Position numbers and translations under genes: made by a program. Shown one piece after another: positions 1-8,677 of a stretch of 64,000 bases of DNA. How positions within the stretch are numbered: the stretch's first letter is position 1; each line of letters begins with the position of its first letter. The notes beneath the pieces are model-generated. The model made no database searches. It was not told the DNA's origin and saw only the letters and a program-made list of their open reading frames with translations. Origin of the DNA: Mycobacterium sp. E787 (lineage in GTDB: Bacteria > Actinomycetota > Actinomycetes > Mycobacteriales > Mycobacteriaceae); NCBI RefSeq assembly GCF_001668725.1, contig NZ_LZKL01000064.1, forward strand, positions 295,649 to 359,648, given 5' to 3'.

Positions 1-1
1 T

Positions 2-1168
2 TACGAGGCCGCGCTGGCGTCCAGCGCGCCGGAGCCGCCGCCCGTGCAGCATTCGCCCGACGACCTCTACGTGCTCTACACGGGCGGCACGACGGGGATG
101 CCGAAGGGTGTGCTGTGGCGTCAGCACGACATCTTCATGACGTCATTCGGCGGGCGGAACCTGATGACCGGCGAGCCATCAGCGTCGGTCGAGGAGATCG
201 TTGCGCGGCTGAGCACCGGCCCGGGCACCAAGTTGCTGATCTTGCCGCCACTGATCCACGGCGCCGCCCAGTGGAGCGTGATGACCGCGATCACGACCGG
301 GCAGTCCGTCGTCTTCCCCTCTGTCGTAGACCATTTGGACGCCGACGACGTGGTGCGCACCATCGAGCGCGAGCGGGTCAGCGTGGTGACGGTCGTCGGG
401 GATGCGATGGCGCGACCGCTGGTGGCCGCCATCGAGAAGGGCACCGCCGACGTGTCGTCATTGGCCGTGGTCGCCAACGGCGGCGCGCTGTTGACGCCGT
501 ACGTCAAGCAACGCCTGATCGAGGCGCTGCCGAACGCCGTCGTGGTCGACGGCGTCGGATCCTCGGAGACCGGGGCGCAGATGCACCACCTGTCCGCCCC
601 GGGCGCGGTGTCGACCGGAACGTTCAACGCCGGGCCCGACACCTTCGTGGTGGCCGAGGATCTGTCCGCGATCCTTCGGCACGGTCACGACGGTATCGGC
701 TGGCTCGCGCAGCGTGGCTATGTTCCGTTGGGCTACAAGGGCGATGCGGCCAAGACGGCCAAGACCTTCCCGGTGATCGAAGGCGTGCGGTATGCCGTCC
801 CCGGCGACCGCGCGCGCCACCGCGCCGACGGCGCCATCGAATTGCTGGGCCGCGACTCGGTGACCATCAATTCCGGCGGCGAGAAGATCTTCGTCGAGGA
901 GGTCGAAACCGCGATCGCGTCGCATCCGGCGGTGGCAGACGTGGTGGTAGCCGGGCGGCCCAGCGAACGTTGGGGCCAGGAGGTGGTGGCCATCGTCGCG
1001 CTCGCCGAGGGTGCAAGTGCCGACGCCGACGAGCTCGTCACCCACGCGGCGAAGTCGTTGGCGCGCTACAAACTTCCCAAGGCGATCGTCTTCCGTCCGG
1101 TGATCGAGCGCAGTCCGTCGGGCAAGGCCGACTACCGGTGGGCGCGCGAGCAGGCGGTGACCGGCTGA
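2..1168 (+). CDS. Acyl-CoA ligase, FadD19-like (5' end outside window)
   Basis: Class I adenylate-forming enzyme that would activate a carboxylic acid to its CoA thioester via an acyl-AMP. The frame is open from base 2, so the N-terminal part lies upstream of the window; 388 residues are visible. The ATP-binding P-loop TGGTTGMPKG is encoded near base 80, followed by GDAMARPLV, the GSSETG adenylate motif, the hinge region GRDSVTINSGGEKIF and a C-terminal catalytic lysine in SPSGKADYRW. The order and wording of these motifs resemble FadD19 of M. tuberculosis (a steroid side-chain ligase) more than the medium-chain FadD enzymes, and it is a paralogue of the ligase at 10557-12176. Substrate is not inferable. 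It is convergent with the next gene, with 4 bp between stops. Confidence 0.9.
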   Translation, partial: YEAALASSAPEPPPVQHSPDDLYVLYTGGTTGMPKGVLWRQHDIFMTSFGGRNLMTGEPSASVEEIVARLSTGPGTKLLILPPLIHGAAQWSVMTAITTGQSVVFPSVVDHLDADDVVRTIERERVSVVTVVGDAMARPLVAAIEKGTADVSSLAVVANGGALLTPYVKQRLIEALPNAVVVDGVGSSETGAQMHHLSAPGAVSTGTFNAGPDTFVVAEDLSAILRHGHDGIGWLAQRGYVPLGYKGDAAKTAKTFPVIEGVRYAVPGDRARHRADGAIELLGRDSVTINSGGEKIFVEEVETAIASHPAVADVVVAGRPSERWGQEVVAIVALAEGASADADELVTHAAKSLARYKLPKAIVFRPVIERSPSGKADYRWAREQAVTG

Positions 1169-1172
1169 CACC

Positions 1173-2006
1173 TCAAACCGGTGATGGGAGCCGAATTCTC
1201 AACAGCGCCTGACGATACGAGGCGGTGACGAGCAGTTCGTCGCGGCCTTGTCGCACGCACACGTTGGTCGGCAGTGACCCGCCGGGCAGGACGATCGCAT
1301 CCAGGATCCGGCCCGTCTCGCCGACGAGGTCGAGCCGGTCGCCGCCCGTCAACGCCACCCAGCAGGCCCCATCAGCCCGAACCGCCATTCCCGCCGGCCA
1401 GCCGCGCTCGAAGGTGCACAGCACGTCACCGGCGGTGCCGTCGAGGGAGCCCGTCGCTCCGATCGGATAGCGCACGAGCTGCGCGCCGGACGTCGCGGTC
1501 ACCAGCAGTCGGCGCCAATCCGGGCTGAAGCCAAGGCCATTGATCCAGACCGGCCCGTTTTCGAGGATCAAATCCTTAACGCCGGTGTCGGCATCGACGG
1601 TCCACAGCCATCCGCGCTTGCTTTGGTCGGGGTGGAAGAGCTCCATTTCGGCGCGGGTGTCGGTGACCCACAGCCGGCCGTCGGGCCCGAACGCGAGATC
1701 GTTCGGCGCGTCCATACCTTCGGCGAGGTAGTCGACCCGGCCGTCGCGGATGACCTGCACCCCGGGCTCGGCCGTCGCGTCGGAACCGAAACTGCCGCCG
1801 TTCTGGGCGACGAAGATGGATCCATCGGACCCGACGCACAGGCCGTTGGGCCCGCCACCCGTGTCGATCCTTTCCGGCGAGCCGCCGGCCGGGTCGACGA
1901 TGTATACACAGCCGTGCGTGACCGAGACCAGCGCGACCCTGCCGTCCGGCAGATAGGCGGGTCCTTCGGTGAAGCCCAGCCCGTCGGCGATCGTTTCGAC
2001 CGTCAT
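1173..2006 (-). CDS. SMP-30/gluconolactonase/LRE family hydrolase
   Basis: A 277-residue six-bladed beta-propeller protein of the SGL family. These enzymes are metal-dependent hydrolases, often lactonases. The family metal ligands can be traced: a Glu in FTEGPAYLPDG near the N-terminus, an Asn in the PNDLAFGPDG segment near residue 100, and the VTDT and NGLGFSPD repeats typical of the blades. The start is ATG at 2006. The gene diverges from the P450 at 2206, and the 199-bp gap holds the palindrome at 2136, so both are probably co-regulated. In a ring-degrading pathway it could open a lactone; that role is inferred from family and context only. Confidence 0.85.
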   Translation of the reverse strand: MTVETIADGLGFTEGPAYLPDGRVALVSVTHGCVYIVDPAGGSPERIDTGGGPNGLCVGSDGSIFVAQNGGSFGSDATAEPGVQVIRDGRVDYLAEGMDAPNDLAFGPDGRLWVTDTRAEMELFHPDQSKRGWLWTVDADTGVKDLILENGPVWINGLGFSPDWRRLLVTATSGAQLVRYPIGATGSLDGTAGDVLCTFERGWPAGMAVRADGACWVALTGGDRLDLVGETGRILDAIVLPGGSLPTNVCVRQGRDELLVTASYRQALLRIRLPSPV

Positions 2007-2135
2007 CAGGTCACCTTCTTCGGCGATGAACAGGCGCGGTACCGGACGGCGCGCTGGGGGATCATGTTACGGACGGGTCGGTCCGGACGGGGAAACGACG
2101 GGGATCGGCCGCAACCAGCCCCGACCCCATGTTGT

Positions 2136-2156
2136 CTACTGTAAGAATTACAGTAG
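2136..2156. promoter_or_regulatory. Operator-like palindrome 1 (P450 / SMP-30 divergent promoter)
   Basis: A perfect inverted repeat: arm CTACTGTAA, spacer GAA, arm TTACAGTAG. It is AT-rich against a GC-rich background and lies 49 bp upstream of the P450 start codon and 129 bp upstream of the SMP-30 start. The same 9-3-9 geometry recurs at 14330, 17225 and 19856. TetR-family repressors usually bind such sites. The TetR gene at 17354 is the only one in the cluster and so the obvious candidate, but binding is inferred. Confidence 0.75.
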
Positions 2157-2205
2157 GATCTTGCGCAAGGACCGCCCGTTCCTGCGGAAGATGCTGGAGA
2201 TCTAG

Positions 2206-3402
2206 GTGACGACCAACGTCCACACCGGCCCGGAGACCGTCAGCCTGCGTGACCCCTACCCCTTCTTCGCCCACAAGCGCCGGCAGGCCGGCGCCTTCCG
2301 CGGCACGGTCATGGACTATTCCAAGACGCCGGAGTCGCTGCTGCCCAAGCGCGAGTATTCGGCGGTGTCGTTCGACGCGGTGAACACGGTGTTCCGGGAC
2401 GGCCGGGTGTTCAGCTCCGCACCGTATGACAAAACGATCGGACTCTTCATGGGGCCGACGATTCTGGCGATGGAGGGCAAGGAGCACCGCGACCATCGCA
2501 ATCTGGTCTCGGCGGCGTTCAAGTCCAGGGCGCTGGCCCGGTGGGAGCCCGCCATCGTAAGGCCGATCTGCAACACGTTGATCGACGAGTTCATCGACGC
2601 CGGCGAGGCCGACCTGGTCCGGCAGTTCACCTTCGAATTTCCCACCCGGGTCATCGCCCAGCTCCTGGGCCTGCCGGCCGAAGACCTGCCGGTGTTTCGC
2701 CGGCGCGCGGTGGAATTGATCAGCTACCACGTGAATTACGAGCGGGCCTTCGAGGCGTCGGCGGCGCTGAAGGACTACTTCCTCGAGCAGATCGAGCGAC
2801 GCAGGTCCGCGCCCACCGAGGACATCATCGGCGACCTGGTGGCCGCCGAGATCGACGGCGAAAAGCTCAGCGACGAGGCGATTTACTCCTTCCTGCGCCT
2901 GTTGCTGCCCGCCGGCCTGGAGACCACCTACCGGTCGTCGGGAAACCTGTTGTATCTGTTGCTCACCCATCCCGACCAGTTCGCGGCGGTTCAGGCGGAC
3001 CATGGGCTGATCGGCCAGGCGATCGAGGAGGGGCTGCGCTACGAGACCCCGCTGACCACGGTGCAGCGATTCACCACGGAGGACACCGAACTGGACGGTG
3101 TGGAGATCCCCGCCCGCGCCGTGGTCGGAGTGTGCATCGGTTCCGCGAATCGTGACGAGCGGCGCTGGCCACGTTCCGAAGAATTCGACGTCTTCCGTCC
3201 GCACCTGCCGCACATCTCCTTCGCCGCCGGCGAGCACACCTGCCTTGGCCTGAACCTGGCGCGGCTGGAGACGCGGGTCGCCCTCGAATGCCTGCTGAAT
3301 CGGCTGACCAACCTCAACCTGCTGACCGCCGGCGACCCACACATCCACGGCCAGCCCTTCCGTTCGCCGACCGCGCTTCCGGTCACGTTCGACGCGAAGT
3401 AG
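2206..3402 (+). CDS. Cytochrome P450
   Basis: A heme-thiolate monooxygenase of 398 residues, normal for a soluble bacterial class I P450. The I-helix oxygen-activation motif AGLETT, the K-helix ExxR (EGLR) and the heme ligand loop FAAGEHTCLG are all present, with the proximal cysteine at about residue 346. The GTG start at 2206 directly follows an in-frame TAG. No ferredoxin or ferredoxin reductase is adjacent, so electrons must come from elsewhere. It is followed after 9 bp by the CaiB-type transferase, probably in one operon, and sits behind palindrome 1. The CYP subfamily could not be assigned. It probably hydroxylates the pathway substrate or a late intermediate. Confidence 0.93.
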   Translation: MTTNVHTGPETVSLRDPYPFFAHKRRQAGAFRGTVMDYSKTPESLLPKREYSAVSFDAVNTVFRDGRVFSSAPYDKTIGLFMGPTILAMEGKEHRDHRNLVSAAFKSRALARWEPAIVRPICNTLIDEFIDAGEADLVRQFTFEFPTRVIAQLLGLPAEDLPVFRRRAVELISYHVNYERAFEASAALKDYFLEQIERRRSAPTEDIIGDLVAAEIDGEKLSDEAIYSFLRLLLPAGLETTYRSSGNLLYLLLTHPDQFAAVQADHGLIGQAIEEGLRYETPLTTVQRFTTEDTELDGVEIPARAVVGVCIGSANRDERRWPRSEEFDVFRPHLPHISFAAGEHTCLGLNLARLETRVALECLLNRLTNLNLLTAGDPHIHGQPFRSPTALPVTFDAK

Positions 3403-3411
3403 GGTCCGAAA

Positions 3412-4638
3412 ATGGTAAAAGTCATGTCGGGCTTCCGGGTCCTCGAACTAGCGCAATTCACCTTCGTCCCGGCGGCGGGGGCCATCCTCGCCGACTGGGG
3501 CGCGGACGTCATCAAGGTCGAGCACCCACTGCGCGGCGACACCCAGCGCGGCTTCCTCAACATGGGCGGCATCCAGGTCGACCCCGAGCGACACCCGCTC
3601 ATGGAGCATCCCAACCGGGGCAAGCGCAGCGTGGGCATCGACATCGCCACACCGGGCGGTCAGGAAGTGATCTACGAACTGGCCAAGGCCTCCGACGTGT
3701 TCCTCACCAATTACCTTCCCGCGCAGCGCCAGAAGCACAAGTTCGACGTCGAGCACATCCGCGCGGTGAACCCGAACATCGTCTATGCGCGCGGTTCGGC
3801 GCACGGCGACAAGGGGATCGAGCGCGACATCGGCGGCTACGACGGCACGGTGTTCTGGACGCGCAGCGGCATCGGCTACGCGCTGACTCCGGCGGAGCTG
3901 GGCGGCGCACTGGGACAGGGCATTCCCGCGTTCGGCGACTCAATCGGCGGCATGTTCATCGCGGGCGGCATCGCGGCTGCGCTGCTGCATCGCGAACGCA
4001 CCGGCGAGGCCGTCGAGCTCGACGTCTCGCTGTTGAGCACCGCCTGGTGGGCCGCCGGGGCCAGCGTGACGCAGGGCATGGAGACCGGCGAGGTGATGCG
4101 CACGCCCATGCCGGGTCCCGGCGCGCGATCCGTCAATCCCTTCATGGGTAACTACGAAACCTCCGACGGCGGCACGATCAACCTGTGCATCATCAGCCCG
4201 ACCGGCTTGATTCGTGACACCTTCGAGCACCTCGGCATCCCGGAGGCCGCAGACGATCCCCGGTTTTCCGAGGTGCTCCCGCTGATCCAAAACGCCGACG
4301 CGGCCGCCGAGCTTATCGCGAAGGCCTTCGCGGCCAAGCCCTTTGGCTACTGGCGCCAGCACCTGAAGACGATGAAGGGCCAGTGGGCGCCCTTCCAGAG
4401 CCTCCTCGACCTGGTCGACGACGAGCAGGCCATCGCCAACGACATGATCTCCGAGGTCGAACTGGCCGGTGGCGGAAAGCCTTTCCGCGTCGTGCGCGGC
4501 CCCGTTCAGTTCAATCACGAGCCGCTGGTGACCACTCGGGCGCCGCAGGCATCCGAGCACACCGAGCTCGTGCTGATGGAGCTCGGCATGGACTGGGACC
4601 GCATCGCCGAACTCAAGGACTCGGGAGCAATCGCTTGA
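3412..4638 (+). CDS. CaiB/BaiF-type (class III) CoA transferase
   Basis: A 408-residue member of the class III CoA-transferase family, which moves CoA between acyl-CoA and free acids through a catalytic aspartate. The N-terminal segment FRVLELAQFTFVPAAGAILA followed by GADVIKVEHP is the family signature. The candidate nucleophile is Asp176 in AFGDSIGG. ATG 3412 is used here, but ATG 3424 (MSGFRVLEL) gives a product closer to the usual family N-terminus and cannot be excluded. The gene lies 9 bp after the P450 and probably shares its promoter. A CoA transferase in addition to several ligases suggests an acid produced within the pathway is activated at the expense of another CoA ester. Confidence 0.9.
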   Translation: MVKVMSGFRVLELAQFTFVPAAGAILADWGADVIKVEHPLRGDTQRGFLNMGGIQVDPERHPLMEHPNRGKRSVGIDIATPGGQEVIYELAKASDVFLTNYLPAQRQKHKFDVEHIRAVNPNIVYARGSAHGDKGIERDIGGYDGTVFWTRSGIGYALTPAELGGALGQGIPAFGDSIGGMFIAGGIAAALLHRERTGEAVELDVSLLSTAWWAAGASVTQGMETGEVMRTPMPGPGARSVNPFMGNYETSDGGTINLCIISPTGLIRDTFEHLGIPEAADDPRFSEVLPLIQNADAAAELIAKAFAAKPFGYWRQHLKTMKGQWAPFQSLLDLVDDEQAIANDMISEVELAGGGKPFRVVRGPVQFNHEPLVTTRAPQASEHTELVLMELGMDWDRIAELKDSGAIA

Positions 4639-4660
4639 ACCGCGCCGGGAGCGACGAGCG

Positions 4661-5292
4661 GTGGCCGTGACCCGTCGGCCCGACCAGTTCCCCATCTCCG
4701 CCGCGCGGCTGACCGTCGCGGGCGCGGACGTGCGGCGCGATGACCTCGCCGGGATCGTCGCGGGCGCCGACGCCGTGCTGTCGACGCTCGGCGTGCCGTT
4801 CACGCGCAGGCCCGTCGACACGTATTCCGTCGGCACCCGCAATATCGTGAACGCGATGCGCGAGTCGGGCGTCATCCGGCTTGTCGTGGTGAGTTCCACC
4901 GGCGCCTACGCGGCGCGCGGCCGGCGCCGTGCGCCACTGGCGTAGCGGCTGTTCGAGCCGATCATCACCCGGACCATCGGCAAGACCGTCTACGAGGACA
5001 CCGCCGGATGGAAGCGGTGGTGCGCGAGAGCGGCCTGGACTGGACGATCGTGCGTCCGTCCGGGTTGTTCGATTTAACGGAGTTGACGAGTTATGTTGCG
5101 GGAGAATTTGATCCGGTCGGCGCCTTCACGGCGCGCGTCGACCTGGCGGACTACCTCGTCAAACTTGCCCAAGACGGCACCACACGATCCAGGACCGTTG
5201 TCATCTCGACAACCCAACACATTCCGACCATGTGGGAGATGGTCCGCCGCGAGGCCTTCAAGAGCGATGCCACAGCCGCGCCGAGCGCCTAA
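4661..5292 (+). pseudogene. NmrA-like/atypical SDR NAD(P)-binding protein, degraded
   Basis: Remnant of an NAD(P)H-binding protein of the NmrA/SDR_a5 type. The first visible residues, AVTRRPDQFP, correspond to the end of the second beta-strand of the Rossmann fold, so the nucleotide-binding GxxGxxG start is missing. The frame then reads through GADAVLSTLG and VVVSSTGAYA to an in-frame TAG at 4943-4945. Homologous sequence continues in the same frame (RLFEPIITRTIGKTVYED) until about base 5000, then in another frame from 5008 (MEAVVRESGLDWTIVRPSG) to 5292. It thus carries a 5' truncation, a nonsense codon and a frameshift. It follows the CaiB gene by 22 bp. Confidence 0.8.
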
Positions 5293-5457
5293 CCCACCGG
5301 ATTAACAAACGCCCTTGATCGGGTTGCCGCCGGGTGCCCACGCAGCGACGTCAGGGTTAATTTAAATCCCAGGCAGAAATCGCACTGCTGTTGTCATCGG
5401 GTTTGCTCGTAGGCTAACGCCGGAAAAACCTGCTCGAAGTCGAGGTCAGGAGTTGCG

Positions 5458-5805
5458 GTGTCTACTACCGAATTTCCATCCGAGGACGTCCCACTGGCCG
5501 CGGATGAGCACTTCGTAACCATCCAGGCGAGCCCCGAGTTCGCCGAACTTCGGCGCAAACTACGCCGGTTCGTGTTTCCGATGACGGCGCTCTTCCTCGC
5601 CTGGTACGCCGCCTACGTGCTGTTGGGCGCCTTCGCGCACGACTTCATGGCGACCAAGGTCTTCGGGAACGTCAACGTCGGACTGCTGATCGGACTGGGC
5701 CAATTCCTGACGACATTCATCATCACCGGGCTCTACGTAAGGTTCGCGGACCGGGAGCTTGACCCGAGAGCCGCAGCAATTCGCGCGGAAGGCCAGGCTT
5801 CATGA
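5458..5805 (+). CDS. DUF485 membrane protein, symporter partner
   Basis: A 115-residue inner-membrane protein of the DUF485 (YjcH) family. A charged N-terminus ending in ELRRKLRRF precedes two hydrophobic segments at about residues 39-60 and 73-97, followed by a short polar tail. DUF485 genes typically sit directly upstream of solute:sodium symporters of the ActP type, as here, where the stop overlaps the next start (ATGA). The GTG start at 5458 was chosen because the product then begins with the usual short polar leader. The 165 bp upstream contain AT-rich sequence (TTAATTTAAAT near 5358) but no clear promoter pair. Confidence 0.85.
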   Translation: MSTTEFPSEDVPLAADEHFVTIQASPEFAELRRKLRRFVFPMTALFLAWYAAYVLLGAFAHDFMATKVFGNVNVGLLIGLGQFLTTFIITGLYVRFADRELDPRAAAIRAEGQAS

Positions 5806-7436
5806 CCCTACTGGCCGCCGGTCAGCAGACGATCGGGAATCCCATCGCCAACATCGCGATCTTCGCGGTCTTCGTCCTGATCACCCTGTACGTGGTGATC
5901 CGGGCCAGCCAGCGAAACGCCACCGCGACCGAGTTCTTCACCGCCGACCGGGCGTTCACGGGCCCGCAGAACGGCATCGCCATCGCCGGCGATTATCTTT
6001 CCGCGGCCAGCTTCCTCGGCATCGCCGGCGCGATCGCGGTCTACGGCTACGACGGGTTCCTGTATTCGATCGGATTCCTGGTGGCCTGGTTGGTGGCCCT
6101 GCTCTTGGTCGCCGAACTGATACGCAACACAGGCAAATTCACCATGGCGGACGTGCTGAGCTTCCGGCTCAGGCAGCGCCCGGTGCGGCTGGTCGCTGCG
6201 ATCTCGACGCTGACGGTGTCCTTGTTCTACCTCCTCGCGCAGATGGCCGGAGCGGGTGGTTTGGTCGCCCTGCTGCTCAATGTCAAAGGGCGCCTTGGTG
6301 AGTCGATCGTCATCGCGGTCGTCGGTGTTCTGATGATCGTCTACGTCCTGGTTGGTGGGATGAAGGGCACCACGTGGGTGCAGATCATCAAGGCCGTGCT
6401 GCTGATACTCGGTGCGGCGACGATGACGGTGATGGTGCTGGCGAAGTTCGGCTTCAACTTCTCCGACATCCTGGGGTCGGCGCAGTCGGCGGTCTCGCAC
6501 GCCACCACCAAGGGCGTCGGCGGCCGCAACGTGTTGGCCCCCGGCGCGCAATACGGTGGGTCGACGACGTCGAAGATCAACCTGCTGTCGCTGGGCCTTG
6601 CGCTGGTGCTGGGCACCGCGGGCCTGCCCCATGTGTTGATGCGTTTCTACACGGTGCCGACCGCGAAAGAGGCGCGGAGGTCGGTGGTCTGGGCCATCGG
6701 CCTCATCGGCGCGTTTTATCTGTTCACGCTGGCGCTGGGCTATGGCGCCGCCGCCGTCGTCGGGCCCGACCGGATCCTCAAGGCCGCCGGCGGCCAGAAC
6801 TCGGCGGCACCGTTGCTGGCGTTCCAGCTCGGCGGCGTGGTCCTGCTCGGCGTCATTTCCGCGGTGGCATTCGCGACGATCCTCGCCGTGGTCGCGGGTC
6901 TGACGATCACCGCGTCGACGTCGTTCGCCCACGACATCTATGCCAGCCTGATCAAGCGCCACACGGTGACCGAGAGCGAACAGGTGCGGGTGTCCCGCAT
7001 CACCGCCGTGGTGCTGGGCATATTCGGCATCGCGCTGGGCATCCTGGCCAACGGCCAGAACGTCGCCTTCCTGGTGGCGCTCGCGTTCGCGATCGCGGCC
7101 TCGGCCAACCTGCCGACGATCCTGTATTCGCTGTATTGGCGGCGGTTCAACACCCGCGGCGCGCTGTGGAGCATGTACGGCGGCCTGATCTCGACCATCG
7201 TGCTGATCGTCTTCTCCCCCGCGGTGTCGGGCGCCAAAGCCGCGATGATCCCCGGCGCGGACTTCGCCTGGTTCCCGCTCTCCAATCCGGGCATCGTGTC
7301 GATCCCGCTGTCGTTCATCCTCGGCATCGCCGGCACGCTGTCGTCGCCCGATCGCGGCGATCCCGTGCGCAACGCCGAGATGGAGGTCCGTTCGCTTACC
7401 GGCATCGGCGCGGAGAAGGCCGTCGTCACGCACTAG
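5802..7436 (+). CDS. Solute:sodium symporter, acetate-permease (ActP) like
   Basis: A 544-residue polytopic membrane transporter of the sodium/solute symporter (SSS) family. About 13 hydrophobic segments run through the protein. The family signature region near residues 45-80 (EFFTADRAFTGPQNGIAIAG, then DYLSAASFLG) matches the acetate/monocarboxylate permease branch. A conserved glycine-rich segment GTAGLPHVLMRFYTVP lies mid-protein. It overlaps the DUF485 gene by 4 bp and is translationally coupled to it. ActP-type carriers import acetate, propionate or other short monocarboxylates; here it might feed the neighbouring CoA ligases, but the adjacency may equally be incidental. It is convergent with the acyl-CoA dehydrogenase gene at 7462. 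Confidence 0.88.
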   Translation: MTLLAAGQQTIGNPIANIAIFAVFVLITLYVVIRASQRNATATEFFTADRAFTGPQNGIAIAGDYLSAASFLGIAGAIAVYGYDGFLYSIGFLVAWLVALLLVAELIRNTGKFTMADVLSFRLRQRPVRLVAAISTLTVSLFYLLAQMAGAGGLVALLLNVKGRLGESIVIAVVGVLMIVYVLVGGMKGTTWVQIIKAVLLILGAATMTVMVLAKFGFNFSDILGSAQSAVSHATTKGVGGRNVLAPGAQYGGSTTSKINLLSLGLALVLGTAGLPHVLMRFYTVPTAKEARRSVVWAIGLIGAFYLFTLALGYGAAAVVGPDRILKAAGGQNSAAPLLAFQLGGVVLLGVISAVAFATILAVVAGLTITASTSFAHDIYASLIKRHTVTESEQVRVSRITAVVLGIFGIALGILANGQNVAFLVALAFAIAASANLPTILYSLYWRRFNTRGALWSMYGGLISTIVLIVFSPAVSGAKAAMIPGADFAWFPLSNPGIVSIPLSFILGIAGTLSSPDRGDPVRNAEMEVRSLTGIGAEKAVVTH

Positions 7437-7461
7437 CTGCTCGGCACGGCCGCGCGAACGG

Positions 7462-8661
7462 CTACGGCGTCTTCTGCACTGGCGGTGAGTAATTCGGCTT
7501 GCCCAGGCCGAGCATGTACTGGCCGATCATGTTGCGGAACACCTCCAGCGTGCCGCCATAGATGCCCACCAGCGGGGCGAACCGGTAGGCGTACTCGGCG
7601 CTGCCGTCGTCGGCGGCTCCGTCGGTCCCGTATGGCAAGGCAGAGGCCGCGCCGAGGATGTCCATCAGGTCCGGCGAGATGTCGCGCATCGTCTGCGCGA
7701 TCGCGACGCGGCCGAAGATGCTCGGGGACGATAGCGCGACTTCCAATCGAGCAGCGCTGCGGCCCAGGCGGTAGGCGACGGACTTGTCGTCGATCAGCCG
7801 GCCCCCGTCGGGGTCGGGCCGGCTGACGCGGGCCGCGGCCTTGTCGACGGCCTCGGCCATGAATCCCGCCTGGTGCATCATGATTGAGGTGTCCTGCAGA
7901 CCGTCAGGCGCTGCGGCGACCGCGCCGTGCTCGACGTTGAGCGGCTCGCGCAGCACCGTCCAGCCCGCGTTCACGTCGCCGAGCCGGTACTTGTCGTCGA
8001 CGCGAACGTCGCTGTAGTAGACGATGTTGGTCCGGTCGCCGTCCACCGTGCGGATGCCCTGGATCTCGATGCCCGGCGAGTCGAGCGGGACCAGGAACAT
8101 GGTCAGGCTCTTGTGTTTCGGCGCGTCGGGGTCGGTGTTGGTGATCAGGAACACGTACTGACAGTTATGCGCGCCGGTGGTGAACATCTTGGAGCCATTG
8201 ATGACCCAGCTCGATCCATCCGCCTCCCGCACGGCGCGGGTCTTACAGGTGGCGACGTCGGAACCGCCTTCGGGCTCGGTATAGCCGAGGCAGAGCCGAA
8301 CCTCGCCGCTGAAAACCTTGGGCAGCACCTCGTCGCGCAGTTCGGGCGACCCGAACTTCGCAACCGAGCGGGCCACCATGGCGGTGGTCCCCCAGGTCAC
8401 CCAGGGCACGTGGACCCGCCGCTTCTCCAGCTCCCAGATGCGGCGCCGGAGCCGGCTGAACCCGCCCTCGGATTCCGGTTTCCACTCTGCCTCCAAATAG
8501 CCTGCGGCGCCGAACTTCAGGTGCAGACCCTCGTCGAAGTTGTCGCCCGTCTCGCGATCGCGACGCCGGACCTCTTCGGTCATGTGGGTGCTCAGGAAAT
8601 TCCGCGCCTCGTCGCGGAAGGCCTCGTCTTCCGTCGACAGCTCGACTCGGGAGAAGTCCAT
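7462..8661 (-). CDS. Acyl-CoA dehydrogenase (FadE family)
   Basis: A 399-residue FAD-dependent acyl-CoA dehydrogenase. The substrate/FAD loop LGYTEPEGGSDVA near residue 127 and the segment GSKMFTTGAHNCQYVFLIT are clear family marks. The C-terminal segment YGGTLEVFRNMIGQYMLGL replaces the usual YEGTxEIQR signature, a wording common in mycobacterial FadE proteins that work as heteromers. It is the last gene of the leftward operon starting at 14274, 16 bp after the shorter acyl-CoA dehydrogenase at 8678. A two-gene FadE pair of unequal length suggests an alpha2beta2 heterotetramer like those acting on sterol side chains; that is inference. GTAGGAG lies about 10 bp before the ATG. Confidence 0.9.
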   Translation of the reverse strand: MDFSRVELSTEDEAFRDEARNFLSTHMTEEVRRRDRETGDNFDEGLHLKFGAAGYLEAEWKPESEGGFSRLRRRIWELEKRRVHVPWVTWGTTAMVARSVAKFGSPELRDEVLPKVFSGEVRLCLGYTEPEGGSDVATCKTRAVREADGSSWVINGSKMFTTGAHNCQYVFLITNTDPDAPKHKSLTMFLVPLDSPGIEIQGIRTVDGDRTNIVYYSDVRVDDKYRLGDVNAGWTVLREPLNVEHGAVAAAPDGLQDTSIMMHQAGFMAEAVDKAAARVSRPDPDGGRLIDDKSVAYRLGRSAARLEVALSSPSIFGRVAIAQTMRDISPDLMDILGAASALPYGTDGAADDGSAEYAYRFAPLVGIYGGTLEVFRNMIGQYMLGLGKPNYSPPVQKTP

Positions 8662-8677
8662 TCTTTTCGCTCCTACC

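Noticed and set aside
2062..3348. A 428-codon minus-strand frame opposite the P450
   Set aside because: Shadow of the P450 coding strand; no recognisable domain.
5391..5415. TTGTCA and TAGGCT as a promoter pair for the DUF485-symporter operon
   Set aside because: The spacing is only 13 bp, too short for a sigma-70-type promoter.
5808..7433. A 541-codon minus-strand frame opposite the symporter
   Set aside because: It is composed mostly of Arg, His, Gln, Asp and Gly with no domain signature, and the plus strand is a clear SSS transporter.
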